From the NCBI RefSeq assembly GCF_030719295.1, contig NZ_CP120997.1, positions 7,078,001 to 7,142,000 on the forward strand: a stretch of DNA of 64,000 bases. Reading direction: 5' to 3'. A model generated the notes under the pieces. The model did not search any database, was not told where the DNA came from, and saw only the letters and a list, made by a program, of their open reading frames with translations. The stretch comes from Streptomyces sp. Mut1. GTDB taxonomy: Bacteria > Actinomycetota > Actinomycetes > Streptomycetales > Streptomycetaceae. Below are positions 16,132 to 25,048 of the stretch, in pieces; positions within the stretch are counted from its first letter, which is position 1, and every line of letters begins with the position of its first letter. Position numbers and translations under genes: made by a program.

Positions 16132-16503
16132 ATGGCGGTCACCCAGGACGGGCCGCTGCTCGACGACGCGGCGGGCCGCCTCATCCGCCCCTACACGGTG
16201 AGCAACGGCCGTACCCGTCCCACGGCCGTGCTCGACCTGCTGTCCCTGGTGATGGCCACCGGGACCGTTCCGCAGACCCACCTCGGCCCCGAGCACTCGG
16301 TGGCACTCGGGCTGTGCGAGGGACCCACATCGGTGGCCGAGATCGCCGCACACCTGAAGCTGCCCGCCGTCGTGACCAAGGTGCTCCTCTCGGACCTGGT
16401 CGACTGCGGCGCCGTCACCGCCCACGCGCCCGCCTTCCATGACACCCCCACCGACCGACATCTGCTGGAGGCAGTGCTCGATGGCTTACGACGACAGCTC
16501 TGA
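16132..16503 (+). CDS. cvnC: Conservon DUF742 protein CvnC
   Basis: 123 residues from the ATG at 16132; an in-frame GTG at 16126 would overlap the cvnB stop as GTGA and is an equally possible start. DUF742 hallmarks are RLIRPYTVSNGRTRPT near the start and a winged-helix-like CEGPTSVAEIAAHLKLPAVVTKVLLSDLVDCGAV at the end. The role in conservons is not settled; a DNA- or partner-binding winged helix is the usual assumption. Its last 23 bases overlap the start of cvnD in another frame, consistent with coupled translation. Confidence 0.88.
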   Translation: MAVTQDGPLLDDAAGRLIRPYTVSNGRTRPTAVLDLLSLVMATGTVPQTHLGPEHSVALGLCEGPTSVAEIAAHLKLPAVVTKVLLSDLVDCGAVTAHAPAFHDTPTDRHLLEAVLDGLRRQL

Positions 16504-17215
16504 CGGCTACGGCTACCCGGACCACTCCGGTTACGGCTACGGCTACGCGGACGACGCGTCCGGCAACGGGTACGCGCACTCCACCGCGACGTCCGGGTAC
16601 GCCGAAGCCCCCGCCGCCCCCGAGGGCTTCCCCGTCGCGCTCAAGATCCTGGTGGCGGGCGGATTCGGGGTCGGCAAGACGACGTTCGTCGGAGCGGTCA
16701 GCGAAATCGCGCCCCTGAGCACCGAAGAGCTGCTGACACAGGCCAGTGCGGCCACCGACAGCCTGGAAGGCGTCGAGTCCAAGACCTCCACCACCGTGGC
16801 GATGGACTTCGGCCGCATCACACTGGACGAACAGCATGTGCTCTACCTGTTCGGCACACCGGGCCAGGAACGCTTCTGGTTTATGTGGGACGAACTCTCC
16901 CAGGGCGCGCTGGGAGCGGTGGTGATCGCGGACACCCGCAGACTGGAGGAGTGCTTCGCGGCCGTCGACTTCTTCGAACGACGCGGCATCGGATTCATCG
17001 TCGCCGTCAACGAGTTCGACGACGCCTACCGCTACGGCCCCGACGAGGTGCGGGCCGCGCTCGACCTGGCGCCCCAGGTGCCGGTCGTCCTGTGCGACGC
17101 GCGCGTCGCCAGCTCCGGCACCGGCACGCTCGTCACCCTCGTCCAGCACCTCATCAACGCCACCGACGAGACCGCGCCGCTCCCCGGCCACGCCGGCCTC
17201 GGGGTCCGTCCGTGA
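16481..17215 (+). CDS. cvnD: Conservon small GTPase CvnD
   Basis: 244 residues from the ATG at 16481. The GTP-binding motifs are VAGGFGVGKTTF (P-loop), FGRITLDEQHVLYLFGTPGQERFWFMW (switch II, with TPGQ where DxxG is usual) and AVNEFDDA in place of NKxD. This is the MglA/CvnD-like GTPase group. Unusually, the first ~45 residues are a low-complexity segment rich in Tyr, Gly, Asp and Ser (DGYGYPDHSGYGYGYADD), likely disordered and potentially self-associating. The switch protein probably relays the CvnA signal. The stop overlaps the GTG start of the GAF gene as GTGA. Confidence 0.9.
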   Translation: MAYDDSSDGYGYPDHSGYGYGYADDASGNGYAHSTATSGYAEAPAAPEGFPVALKILVAGGFGVGKTTFVGAVSEIAPLSTEELLTQASAATDSLEGVESKTSTTVAMDFGRITLDEQHVLYLFGTPGQERFWFMWDELSQGALGAVVIADTRRLEECFAAVDFFERRGIGFIVAVNEFDDAYRYGPDEVRAALDLAPQVPVVLCDARVASSGTGTLVTLVQHLINATDETAPLPGHAGLGVRP

Positions 17216-17799
17216 TCCCGCACGCCGCCGGACGGCTGCTGCTCACCCCCGTGGACGGCGAGGCGCCCGTCCGCACTCAGCGGCTGCGCAGCCTCGGCCT
17301 CGGGGAACGGGCCGACGCCTCGTTCGACAACTTCGACGCCTTCGCCGACCGGGTGGCCGAAGTGACGGACGTGCCGTTCTCGATGGTCAACTTCATCGAC
17401 GGCAACCGCCAGTTCTACGCGGGGCTGCACACCCCGGCGGGCACCCGCAAGGGCTCGGACCTGGGCGCCACAGCGGCGGGCAGCGGCCGCAACGGCCGGT
17501 ATGTGGCCCTCGACCACGGCTACTGCCCGCACGTGGTCGTCCGGCGCAAGGCGCTGGTCCTGGAGGACGTCTGCGACTACCCCAGGTTCGCCGGCAACCC
17601 GGTCGTGGACGACATAGGCATCCGCTCCTATCTGGGGGCGCCGCTGATCGACCGTACCGGGATCGCGCTGGGAGCCGTCTGCGCGGTGGACACCGTGCCC
17701 CGCCCGTGGGGAAGGGCCGGGCTCGACACCATCAAGTCCCTGGCGCAGGAGCTGGTCGGCCACCTCCACCGGAGGGAGGACAACGCCTTCGGACTCTGA
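17212..17799 (+). CDS. GAF-domain protein at the end of the conservon
   Basis: 195 residues from a GTG at 17212 that overlaps the cvnD stop (GTGA). One GAF domain spans most of the protein: FADRVAEVTDVPFSMVNFIDGNRQFYAGLH, then HGYCPHVVVRRKALVLEDVCDYPRFAGNPVVDDIGIRSYLGAPL and GAVCAVDTVPRPW. The pattern (including DYPRF and RSYLGAPL) is like GAF domains of sensor proteins, but there is no attached output domain, so it must act through a partner, most simply CvnA or CvnD. The ligand is unknown. Translational coupling ties it to the conservon as a fifth component. Confidence 0.88.
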   Translation: MIPHAAGRLLLTPVDGEAPVRTQRLRSLGLGERADASFDNFDAFADRVAEVTDVPFSMVNFIDGNRQFYAGLHTPAGTRKGSDLGATAAGSGRNGRYVALDHGYCPHVVVRRKALVLEDVCDYPRFAGNPVVDDIGIRSYLGAPLIDRTGIALGAVCAVDTVPRPWGRAGLDTIKSLAQELVGHLHRREDNAFGL

Positions 17800-17817
17800 C
17801 GCCCGCGCCCTTCCCGC

Positions 17818-19749
17818 TCACACCTCGACCGTGCGCCCGTCCAGGAAGGCCAGCGACACCGTGTCCCCGTCGACCCGCACCCGTACGGCCGTGCGCAGCG
17901 CCTCCGGGTGGACGCGGTCGCGGGAGAGCACCACGAGCGTGACATGGACGCTCCGCCCGGCCGGGCGGGGAGCGCTGCGCAGATACGGGACGGCCGAGTG
18001 GGGACCGTACGCGTTGGACTCCACGTCGCGCGCCACCGCGGCCCCGTCAGCGCCGCCGTCCCAGCCGTACAGCCCGACCACCGCACTGGTCAGCCCCTCC
18101 GCGGTACGGGCCAGGGCCCAGTCGGGCCCCGACGAGGCGTACGGGCTCCGCGGATGCGCCACGGCGTGACCGCCTTCCCGGACCACCGCGCCCTCGGGGG
18201 CTTCGGCCCGGTGGACCCGGATCTCCCACGGGCCGTGCAGCACGCTGGTCGTCTCGATCCGGTACGCGTGCGCGTCGCCCGGCAGCCGGGCCGCCGACCA
18301 GGAGGCGGCGACGCGGTCCTCGCAGCGCAGCGGGTGGATGCGGCGGCGCCGGGAAGGGGTGCCGTCCGGGGCGAGCAGCGCCAGGTGGTTGTCGATGTCG
18401 CGGGCGTGGGCGTGCGGGGCGGACTCGGGGGCGGTCGCCGTCGAGTACGCCAGCTTCGCGTAGTGCGGGTCGTCCTCGCCGGCGCCCCGGTCCGGGTCGG
18501 CGTCGGGCCCCTCGGCGTCGGGGGCGGGCGGATTGTGGTCGCTGCCGTGGTTGACCAGCCGGACGAGCCCGTCGTGGCGGGTCCCGTGCAGCAGCCAGCC
18601 GGGGGCGGGCAGTGCGGTGTAGGTGTCGGACTCCTCGACGGGCAGCGGGAGTTCACGCGCCGTCCACACCTCGTGGTCGGCCGGGAGCAGCAGCCCGAGG
18701 AACCCCTTGCTCGCCCAGTACGGTGACGCGGGACCGGAGTAGGGCTGGGTGGCCGGGAGGAAGGTGTCGTACCAGCCGAGCGTGAGCAGCCCCCGCTCGT
18801 CGGGGACCCCGCGCTCGGCGAAGTGGCGCAGCGCCCCGGAGGCGAGGCGACGGGTCAGCCCCGGCGCGAGCGGGGTGCAGTCCGCGAGCGCGCCCATCCA
18901 GACCGGGGCCAGCGCGGCGAAGCGGTAGCACAGGGACCGGCCCTGATGGACGGGGGAGCCGTCGGCGCCGAAGAAGTGCGGGTAGTCCTCCAGGAACCGG
19001 CCGAGCCGCTGCCGGTAGGCGGCGGACCGGCCGCCGTCGCCGTCGGGGCCCGCGATCCGCGCCCACAGCAGCGGGTACAGGTGCATGGCCCAGCCGATGT
19101 AGTAGTCGAAGTTGCGGCCGCTGCCGTCGGTGTACCAGCCGTCGCCGACGTACCAGTCCTCGATCCTGTCGAGTCCGTTCTCGATGTCGGACCGGCTGTA
19201 CGGGGCCCCGACCGACGCCAGGAACTGTTCCGAGACCACCTGGAACAGGCGCCAGTTGTTGTCCCAGGTGCGGCCGCCGACGAAGCCCGAGAGCCAGTCG
19301 ACGACGCGCTCCCGCACCCGGGCGTCGAGCCGGTCCCAGATCCACGGCCGGGTCTCGTGCAGGGCGACCGCGACCGACGCGGCCTCCACCATCTGCTGCG
19401 AGCAGTCCGTCAGGCGCGGCCACGCCTCCCCGCTCGCCGGGTCCGTGCCGGCCGCGAGACCGGCGGCGTACCGCTCGGTCAGCGCGGGGTCGACCGCCCC
19501 GCCCGCGCCCGCGATCCGGCAGGCGGCGAGCAGGAACGACCGGGCGAATCCCTCCAGGCCGTCGGAGACCACACCGGACCAGCTGCCCCGGCCGGGCAGC
19601 CGGTACTGGGCGAACCCCGGTGTCGCGTACGGCGTCAGCGCGTCCAGCATCCGGTCGGCCGTCACCTCCCAGTGCGCCCTGGTCCAGCCGGTGCGGGAGG
19701 ACAGGATCCGGTCGGTGGGCGGCAGGTGCAGATGCGGGGCGACGGACAT
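17818..19749 (-). CDS. DUF2264 protein, putative glycoside hydrolase
   Basis: 643 residues, ATG at 19749 with AGGAG upstream. The alpha/alpha-toroid-like N-terminal two thirds contain the DUF2264 signatures RLTDCSQQMVEAASVAVAL, GRTWDNNWRLFQVV, GDGWYTDGSGRNFDYYIGWAMHLYPLLWARI and HQGRSLCYRFA; a beta-rich C-terminal part follows. Family knowledge: DUF2264 (PF10022) proteins occur in glycan-degradation loci, and I recall a link with CAZy GH154 uronidases, which I cannot confirm here. No signal peptide is visible, so it should act on imported oligosaccharides. It is the last gene of the M60-PL8-DUF2264 operon; with the lyase upstream, removal of an unsaturated or ordinary uronic acid from lyase products is a reasonable role (inference). 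Confidence 0.82.
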   Translation of the reverse strand: MSVAPHLHLPPTDRILSSRTGWTRAHWEVTADRMLDALTPYATPGFAQYRLPGRGSWSGVVSDGLEGFARSFLLAACRIAGAGGAVDPALTERYAAGLAAGTDPASGEAWPRLTDCSQQMVEAASVAVALHETRPWIWDRLDARVRERVVDWLSGFVGGRTWDNNWRLFQVVSEQFLASVGAPYSRSDIENGLDRIEDWYVGDGWYTDGSGRNFDYYIGWAMHLYPLLWARIAGPDGDGGRSAAYRQRLGRFLEDYPHFFGADGSPVHQGRSLCYRFAALAPVWMGALADCTPLAPGLTRRLASGALRHFAERGVPDERGLLTLGWYDTFLPATQPYSGPASPYWASKGFLGLLLPADHEVWTARELPLPVEESDTYTALPAPGWLLHGTRHDGLVRLVNHGSDHNPPAPDAEGPDADPDRGAGEDDPHYAKLAYSTATAPESAPHAHARDIDNHLALLAPDGTPSRRRRIHPLRCEDRVAASWSAARLPGDAHAYRIETTSVLHGPWEIRVHRAEAPEGAVVREGGHAVAHPRSPYASSGPDWALARTAEGLTSAVVGLYGWDGGADGAAVARDVESNAYGPHSAVPYLRSAPRPAGRSVHVTLVVLSRDRVHPEALRTAVRVRVDGDTVSLAFLDGRTVEV

Positions 19750-19862
19750 GGTGGTGCTGCTCCTGGATTCGATGAGCGGGGGCGGTCGGCGGACGAGCCC
19801 GGCTGGATTCGGTGGGCCGGGGGATTACCGGACGAGCCGGAACGGATGTGCCGGGCGGGGGA

Positions 19863-22298
19863 TCACTGGACGAGTTCGGCGTGGTGGGTGTGGCCCCGGG
19901 AGCCGCCGACGGCGACGGTGAGTGTGGGCCTGCGGCCCGGGGAGAGCGTCACGGTGTCGTCCGCCCGGGCCATCGCGCGTGCGGCGAAGGGCAGCCGGAC
20001 CGTGACCGAGGACTCGGTGCGGCCGGGGTCGGCGACCGCGACGGACACCCGGCCGCCCCGCCGCCGCACGAGGACCGTCGCCGGGCCGGAGGCGGTGATG
20101 CCCGCCGCCGTACCGGGGCCCCAGAAGTGCACGGCGGTCAGCCCGGTCCTGCGGTCCTCCACGGCCTGGGCGGTGGCGTCGTTGGCGACGATCCGCACCG
20201 GGCGGGACGCCGACCACACCGCGGTGGCGGCGGCGGAGGCGCCGGGGAGCAGCACATAGGCGTATCCGGCGTCCGTAGGGGACGGCCCGTGGTCGAGCCA
20301 GAGGGTGAGGTAGCGGCGGGTGACCGGGTCGGTGCTGCCACCCGTGTCCGCGCCCGTGTCGATGGCCCGCCAGGTGCCGGTGCGCTCCTCGCGGAGCGTG
20401 CGCAGGGCCGTGCCACCGGGCAGGACATAGCCGCCGACGCCCTCGATGTGCGCCCACCGGGCCCGGCCGAACGCACCGGCCCGGCCCTGTTCCACGCGCT
20501 GCGGTACACCGTCGACGAGCAGGCGGTTGCGGCCGGCCGCGCCGAGGCTGCGGTTGTCGATCACCGTCTCGACCGGGTAGCCGTCGCCCGCGGTGATGCC
20601 GGCGCCGAGCGCGACGACCGTGTTGTCGAGGAGGAACCACGTCTTCCTGGCCCGCAGGCTGCTGCCCTCGGCACCGATCAGCTCCATCGCCGCCGCGCCG
20701 TACCGGCCGTCCAGCGCGGCGCCGCCGGCCACCGTGTTCGACGGCCGGTAGGTGGAGGTGCCGGCGCCGGTGCCGAGGTCCTCGCGTGGGCGGGTGTCGA
20801 CCGTGGTGCCCGGGAGGCGGTACGGATCGACGGTCGGCCAGAAGCCGTCGTTGTACTGCCCGAGGTCGTCGCCGTCGTACAGATACGTCATGCCGTCGCC
20901 GGTGTACCAGCCGTGCAGGTTCTCGCCGTTGCCCGCCTCGTACGCGGAGATGCGCTTCGAGGACAGCGACAGGGTGCAGGCCCAGCCGGGGCGGCGGTGG
21001 ACAACGCGGTCCATGTCGGCGAAGACGAAGGTGCCGGTGGTGCGCGGCGCCGCGTGGATGTCCCGGTCGGCCAGGACCGCCTTGGCCAGGGCGAGTTGGG
21101 GGAGGTCGGCGAGCGAGGTGAAAGGGGTGGTGCGGTTGCGGGTGAGCCAGCCCTTGACGAGCGAGCGCCATTGGCCTGCCGGGCCGGCCGGGGCGCCGGT
21201 CGCGAGGAGCAGGATCGCGGCGACGGCCGCCGCCCCGTCCCGGTGGTCACCCGCCCGCTCCCGGGACACCGCCCGGCCGCGCACGGCGTCCATCATCAGC
21301 CCGTCGAAGACCACCGGGACGAAGCTGCGCTCCACGGCCTCGTACATCACCGAGACCTCAGGATCGGTGACGGCCCACGGGGAACCGGCGAGCAGCGAGA
21401 GCAGCCAGGCCGCGCCGCCGAGCAGCACGGTCCCGTACGAGCCGGTGTAGGCCACCTCCCCGTGCTGGACGAACGAACCGTCCTCGTAGAAGCCGTCGCC
21501 CGAAGTCGTATAGCGGAACAGGCTGTTGCGGCCCGCGTCGCGGACGTCGGAGAGCGCGTCGCGAGCGGCGGCGACCTTGTCCGCGTCCCGGCCCAGCAGC
21601 CCGCGCAGCGCGACGATCACCGCCTTGTCGGTGCGGTTGGCGCCGGTCTCCGACAGGGTGGGGGAGTTGGTCCTGCGGTCGGCGTCCGGGCAGAAGCGGT
21701 CCACGACCGCCAGATAGTCCGCGAGATCGGCGGCGGCCAGGCGCCCGCGCAGCAGGACGCAGCAGTCCATCAGCGCGCGCGGTGCTCCGATCTCCCAGAA
21801 CCACCAGTTGCCGGACTCCGGGGCCGTGGGGTGGTAGGCGGTGTCGTAGGCGAACCGCAGCGCCCGGAGAAGTGCGTCGGCGGTTTCCGCCCGGCCGGAG
21901 AGCGCGGTACCGGGGGTGGCCCAGGCGGTGGCGAGGGTGCGCAGCCGGGTGTAGCTCTGGCCGAAGTTGCCCGGATCGGTGAGGGGGGAGAGGTCCGGCC
22001 ACAGCGCGGTGCGTTCCTCCCCTCGGTCCAGGGTCTGCCACAGCTCGTCCGCCGCGTCGTCCAGGGCGGCGAGGCCCGTCGCGAAGTCGGGGTCGGCCGG
22101 GTCGAAAGCGCCTCCGGTGAGCAGGGTCCCGGCCCGGCTCAGGAGCCCGTCGAAGTCCTCGTCGGTGATCTGCCCCGCCTCCCGCGTCGCGTCCTTCGCC
22201 GGTCGTGGCTGCGCCGCCCGGACCGGACCGGCCGTGAGAACTGCGGACACGGTGGCGCCGCCGCCCGCAGCGAGAAGGGTCCTTCGGTTCAGCTGCAT
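19863..22298 (-). CDS. Polysaccharide lyase family 8 (hyaluronate/chondroitin/xanthan lyase type), Tat-exported
   Basis: 811 residues, ATG at 22298. The N-terminus NRRTLLAAGGGATVSAVLTA is a Tat signal. The PL8 architecture is complete: an alpha/alpha toroid with the aromatic patch SGNWWFWEIGAPRAL (162-174), then the catalytic set Asn221 (TGANRTDK), His279 and Tyr288 (VQHGEVAYTGSYG) and Arg in MDAVRGRAVSR, followed by large beta-sandwich domains. Family knowledge: PL8 enzymes break uronic-acid-containing chains (hyaluronan, chondroitin) or xanthan side chains by beta-elimination, leaving unsaturated ends. The exact polymer cannot be read from sequence. The gene is the middle one of its operon, 27 bases after the M60 peptidase, which suggests a protein-linked glycan. 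Confidence 0.9.
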   Translation of the reverse strand: MQLNRRTLLAAGGGATVSAVLTAGPVRAAQPRPAKDATREAGQITDEDFDGLLSRAGTLLTGGAFDPADPDFATGLAALDDAADELWQTLDRGEERTALWPDLSPLTDPGNFGQSYTRLRTLATAWATPGTALSGRAETADALLRALRFAYDTAYHPTAPESGNWWFWEIGAPRALMDCCVLLRGRLAAADLADYLAVVDRFCPDADRRTNSPTLSETGANRTDKAVIVALRGLLGRDADKVAAARDALSDVRDAGRNSLFRYTTSGDGFYEDGSFVQHGEVAYTGSYGTVLLGGAAWLLSLLAGSPWAVTDPEVSVMYEAVERSFVPVVFDGLMMDAVRGRAVSRERAGDHRDGAAAVAAILLLATGAPAGPAGQWRSLVKGWLTRNRTTPFTSLADLPQLALAKAVLADRDIHAAPRTTGTFVFADMDRVVHRRPGWACTLSLSSKRISAYEAGNGENLHGWYTGDGMTYLYDGDDLGQYNDGFWPTVDPYRLPGTTVDTRPREDLGTGAGTSTYRPSNTVAGGAALDGRYGAAAMELIGAEGSSLRARKTWFLLDNTVVALGAGITAGDGYPVETVIDNRSLGAAGRNRLLVDGVPQRVEQGRAGAFGRARWAHIEGVGGYVLPGGTALRTLREERTGTWRAIDTGADTGGSTDPVTRRYLTLWLDHGPSPTDAGYAYVLLPGASAAATAVWSASRPVRIVANDATAQAVEDRRTGLTAVHFWGPGTAAGITASGPATVLVRRRGGRVSVAVADPGRTESSVTVRLPFAARAMARADDTVTLSPGRRPTLTVAVGGSRGHTHHAELVQ

Positions 22299-22325
22299 AG
22301 TGACTCGTCCTTCCTCTTCTCTGCC

Positions 22326-23732
22326 TCAGTCGGAGAGTGTGCTCGGGTCGACGGGCGGACGGGGGAGGTTCAGCGCGGCGAGTTCGGCGCGGCCCACGGC
22401 GTCGATGGGGAATGCCCAGGTGTTCACGTAGAAGTCCGTCAGGTCGTAGCCCGCGATCCGGCTGGAGTACGTGGCCAGCGCGCGGTAGCGCTTGGCGTCC
22501 TGCGTGTAGTCGGACTGCGGGTTCTCCTCGCGCACCAGCTTGTGCAGCCGGGGCCAGAAGTCCTCCCCGAAGGCGAGCTCCAGCTGACGCAGCGGCACGA
22601 GCTTCTCGTACGCGCCGAAGGACTTCTCGTAGGCGAGTCCGTCCGTGCCGAACTTGGCGCGCGAGGTCTGGAACACCGTCAGACCGGTCTCCGGGTCGAC
22701 CGTCAGCAGGTTCGACGGCTGCTTCAGGGTGCGCTGCGCGGCCAGCGAGTAGATGTTCACCGTGACCTCGGTCAGGCCGCCCGGCTTGTACGCCATCTGC
22801 TGATGGAGGTGGCCGAGCTCGTGGTACAGCCCCCAGCCCCGGGTGCGCAGGCCCTCGACCGTGGTGGCCCGGTCCAGGTAGGCGCGCGGGAAGCCGTTGT
22901 ACCCGTGCGTGGCGTAGGCGCCGACCCCGGTCGGGACCTTGCTGACCTCGGTGAAGTGGTACGGCCCCGCCTTCCTGCGGTGCACCGGCTTCGAGCCGTC
23001 CAGGCCGCTGATCCGGGCGTGCGAGTCGATGATCGTCTCGACCAGCCGGAGCAGCGCGGCGTGGTCCTCGTCGCGGTACAGCAGCGCGCCCTCGCGGGTC
23101 AGCGTCATGATCGTGTGCGGGGCGTGCAGCTCCACCCAGGGCGACGCGGTCAGCGTGTCCAGCTGGTGCCGGTAGTCGGCCTCGGTGGTGCGGCCCAGGG
23201 TGAAGACCGGCATGCGGACCGCGCCGGACCGGAACAGCACATCGGCTCGCTCGCCGTGCCCGGTGAGGGTCAGGTAGACCGGTCCGCCGTGCGGGTCGGT
23301 CACCGTGTTGGCGCCCCGGGCCAGCGGATAGCCGCGGGGTTCGGTGATCTCGCCGTAGTAGTCCCAGGCGCCGATCCAGAGTGTGGGGACCAGGCCGTCG
23401 TGCGGCCGGACGGTCAGCGAGAGCGGGGTGCCGGCGGGCGCGTACAGGCCGGTCGGCTGGAACTCCGAGCCGCGCAACGCCTGCCCCAGCCGCAGCCGTT
23501 CGGCCTCGGCGGCGGGGCGGGCCGTGACGGTCACGGAGGCCGGGCGGCCCGCGGCCCGTGACGAGGCGGTGGTGGCGGGTGCGGATGCGGAGGCGGTGGT
23601 CGCGGTGATGCCGAGCGCCGCCACCGTTCCCGCGCCCGCGGCTGCGGCGAGGACGGCCCGGCGGCCCAGGGGGGCAGCGGTGCCGGCGGGGGAGGCGGTG
23701 GCCGGGGCGAGGGGGTTGCTGGGCTTACGCAT
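22326..23732 (-). CDS. Secreted M60-like (mucin/glycoprotein) metallopeptidase
   Basis: 468 residues, ATG at 23732 with GGGAG 8 bases upstream. A Tat-like signal (GRRAVLAAAAGAGTVAAL, cut near residue 50) is followed by a carbohydrate-binding-like beta domain (FQPTGLYAPAGTPLSLTV) and the M60 peptidase domain with the zinc site HELGHLHQ (304-311) and the third ligand Glu322 (GGLTEVTVN). Family knowledge: M60/enhancin-type enzymes cleave mucins and other O-glycosylated proteins. It is the first gene of the operon with the PL8 lyase, and its upstream region carries the AACCGCTTAC element shared with the importer promoter, so control by the adjacent LacI protein is likely. Confidence 0.88.
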   Translation of the reverse strand: MRKPSNPLAPATASPAGTAAPLGRRAVLAAAAGAGTVAALGITATTASASAPATTASSRAAGRPASVTVTARPAAEAERLRLGQALRGSEFQPTGLYAPAGTPLSLTVRPHDGLVPTLWIGAWDYYGEITEPRGYPLARGANTVTDPHGGPVYLTLTGHGERADVLFRSGAVRMPVFTLGRTTEADYRHQLDTLTASPWVELHAPHTIMTLTREGALLYRDEDHAALLRLVETIIDSHARISGLDGSKPVHRRKAGPYHFTEVSKVPTGVGAYATHGYNGFPRAYLDRATTVEGLRTRGWGLYHELGHLHQQMAYKPGGLTEVTVNIYSLAAQRTLKQPSNLLTVDPETGLTVFQTSRAKFGTDGLAYEKSFGAYEKLVPLRQLELAFGEDFWPRLHKLVREENPQSDYTQDAKRYRALATYSSRIAGYDLTDFYVNTWAFPIDAVGRAELAALNLPRPPVDPSTLSD

Positions 23733-23804
23733 GCGGAACTCTCCCTGCAGAAATCAACGAGGGGCGGAAGCGTGCGGAACAGGTGGGGGGTGCTCCGTCA
23801 GCAT

Positions 23805-23816
23805 GTAAGCGGTTGC
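23805..23816 (-). promoter_or_regulatory. LacI-type operator in front of the M60-PL8-DUF2264 operon
   Basis: On the minus strand this reads GCAACCGCTTAC. The core AACCGCTTAC is identical to one in the divergent importer promoter (26311-26320) and has the central CG expected for LacI-family sites. A promoter-like pair flanks it: TTGCGA at 23829-23824, 16 bases, then TACATG at 23807-23802. Binding by the LacI protein at 23892 is inferred. Confidence 0.6.
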
Positions 23817-23891
23817 TGTCGAGTCGCAAGGGGAGTCGGGAAGTTACTGTGATTTTCTATGGCCAACTACGGACAGGCGGGAAGTAACCGG

Positions 23892-24986
23892 TCACACCCG
23901 GGCCGGCCGGCCCGACCGGGGTGCCACGGAATCGCGTACCACAATGTGGGTGCCGAGCCGCAGTGCCCCCGTGGTCGGCTCCCGCCAGTCGTCCTCGTCC
24001 CCGCCGGACACGGCCAGCCGTACCGCCTGGCGGCCCATCTCCTCCAGCGGGACGTGGACGGTGGTCAGCCGGGGGCGCAGCTCCTGGGCGACCGGGATGT
24101 CGTCGTACCCCACCAGCGAGATGTCCTTGGGGACCCGCACACCGGCCTCCTCCAGGGCCTGTGCGGCGCCGGCCGCGACCATGTCGTTGGCCGCGAACAC
24201 GGCGGTGAACGAGGGCCCGTCGCGGAGGAGTTCGGCCATCCTGCGGTAGCCGAAGCTGCGGCTGAAGGCGCCCGGCTGGGCCAGGTCGGGGTCGATGGGG
24301 ACGCCCCGCAGTTCCAGGGCGCGGCGGTGGCCGGCGAGCCGGTCGCGGGTGGTGGAGAGCCTGGGCGGGCCGCCGAGGTAGAGGATGCGCTCGTGACCCT
24401 GCATCAGCAGATGGTCGGTGATCGCGAAGGCGCCGCCCTCGTTGTCGTACTCGACGGCCGCGGTGGGCGCGGCCTCGCCCAGCGGGGGCCGGCCGCACAG
24501 CACCAGTTTCGAGCCGCCGGCTTCCAGTTCGCGTGCCCGGCGGGCCAGTTCCGAGGTGTAGCCCCGGTCCGCGATGGAGCCCCCCACCACCACGACCGCA
24601 TCCGCTCTGCGCTCGTGCATCAGGTCGATGAAGGCCAGCTCGCGCTGCGGGTCGCCCTGGGTGCAGCAGACCAGGCAGAGCCGTCCCCCGAGTGCGGCCT
24701 CCCGCTCCACACCGCGCGCGATGTAGGCGTAGAAGGGGTCGATGACCTCGTTGACGATGATGCCCACGGTGCGGTTGGAGACCCCGGCCAGCGCGCGGGC
24801 GTGTGCGTTGACGACGTAGCCGAGCTCGCGCATCGCCGACTCCACCCGCTCCCGAGTCGCCTCCGCCACCGGGTAGTTGCGGTTGAGGACGCGGGAGACG
24901 GTGGCAGTCGAGACACCCGCGCGCCGGGCCACATCGGTGACCGTCGCGCGCCGTTGTCCGTCCCCGGCCGTGCTCTGCCGGCGCAT
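23892..24986 (-). CDS. LacI-family regulator of glycan island 1
   Basis: 364 residues from the ATG at 24986 (GGGGGTGAG upstream). The LacI helix-turn-helix is plain at about 16-40: TVTDVARRAGVSTATVSRVLN, with the hinge helix VNAHARALAG, then the periplasmic-binding-protein-like ligand domain (TVGIIVNEVIDPFYAYIARGVE, ILYLGG, VFAANDMVAAGAA, DISLVGYDDIPVA). It lies between the M60/PL8 operon and the hydroxyacid dehydrogenase, and similar AACCGCTTAC sites occur before both outer operons. It most likely represses the island until an oligosaccharide product binds. Ligand unknown. Confidence 0.9.
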   Translation of the reverse strand: MRRQSTAGDGQRRATVTDVARRAGVSTATVSRVLNRNYPVAEATRERVESAMRELGYVVNAHARALAGVSNRTVGIIVNEVIDPFYAYIARGVEREAALGGRLCLVCCTQGDPQRELAFIDLMHERRADAVVVVGGSIADRGYTSELARRARELEAGGSKLVLCGRPPLGEAAPTAAVEYDNEGGAFAITDHLLMQGHERILYLGGPPRLSTTRDRLAGHRRALELRGVPIDPDLAQPGAFSRSFGYRRMAELLRDGPSFTAVFAANDMVAAGAAQALEEAGVRVPKDISLVGYDDIPVAQELRPRLTTVHVPLEEMGRQAVRLAVSGGDEDDWREPTTGALRLGTHIVVRDSVAPRSGRPARV

Positions 24987-25048
24987 CCGGCTCACCCCCT
25001 GCTGGCTGTTGTGTGACGATGAGCCTAGAGCCTGCCGGGGGAGCGTGG

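Noticed and set aside
19812..23561. Plus-strand open frame of over 1200 codons antisense to the PL8 and M60 genes
   Set aside because: It is opposite well-supported genes with catalytic motifs; its Arg/Gly/Ala-rich translation is the usual shadow of high-GC coding DNA.
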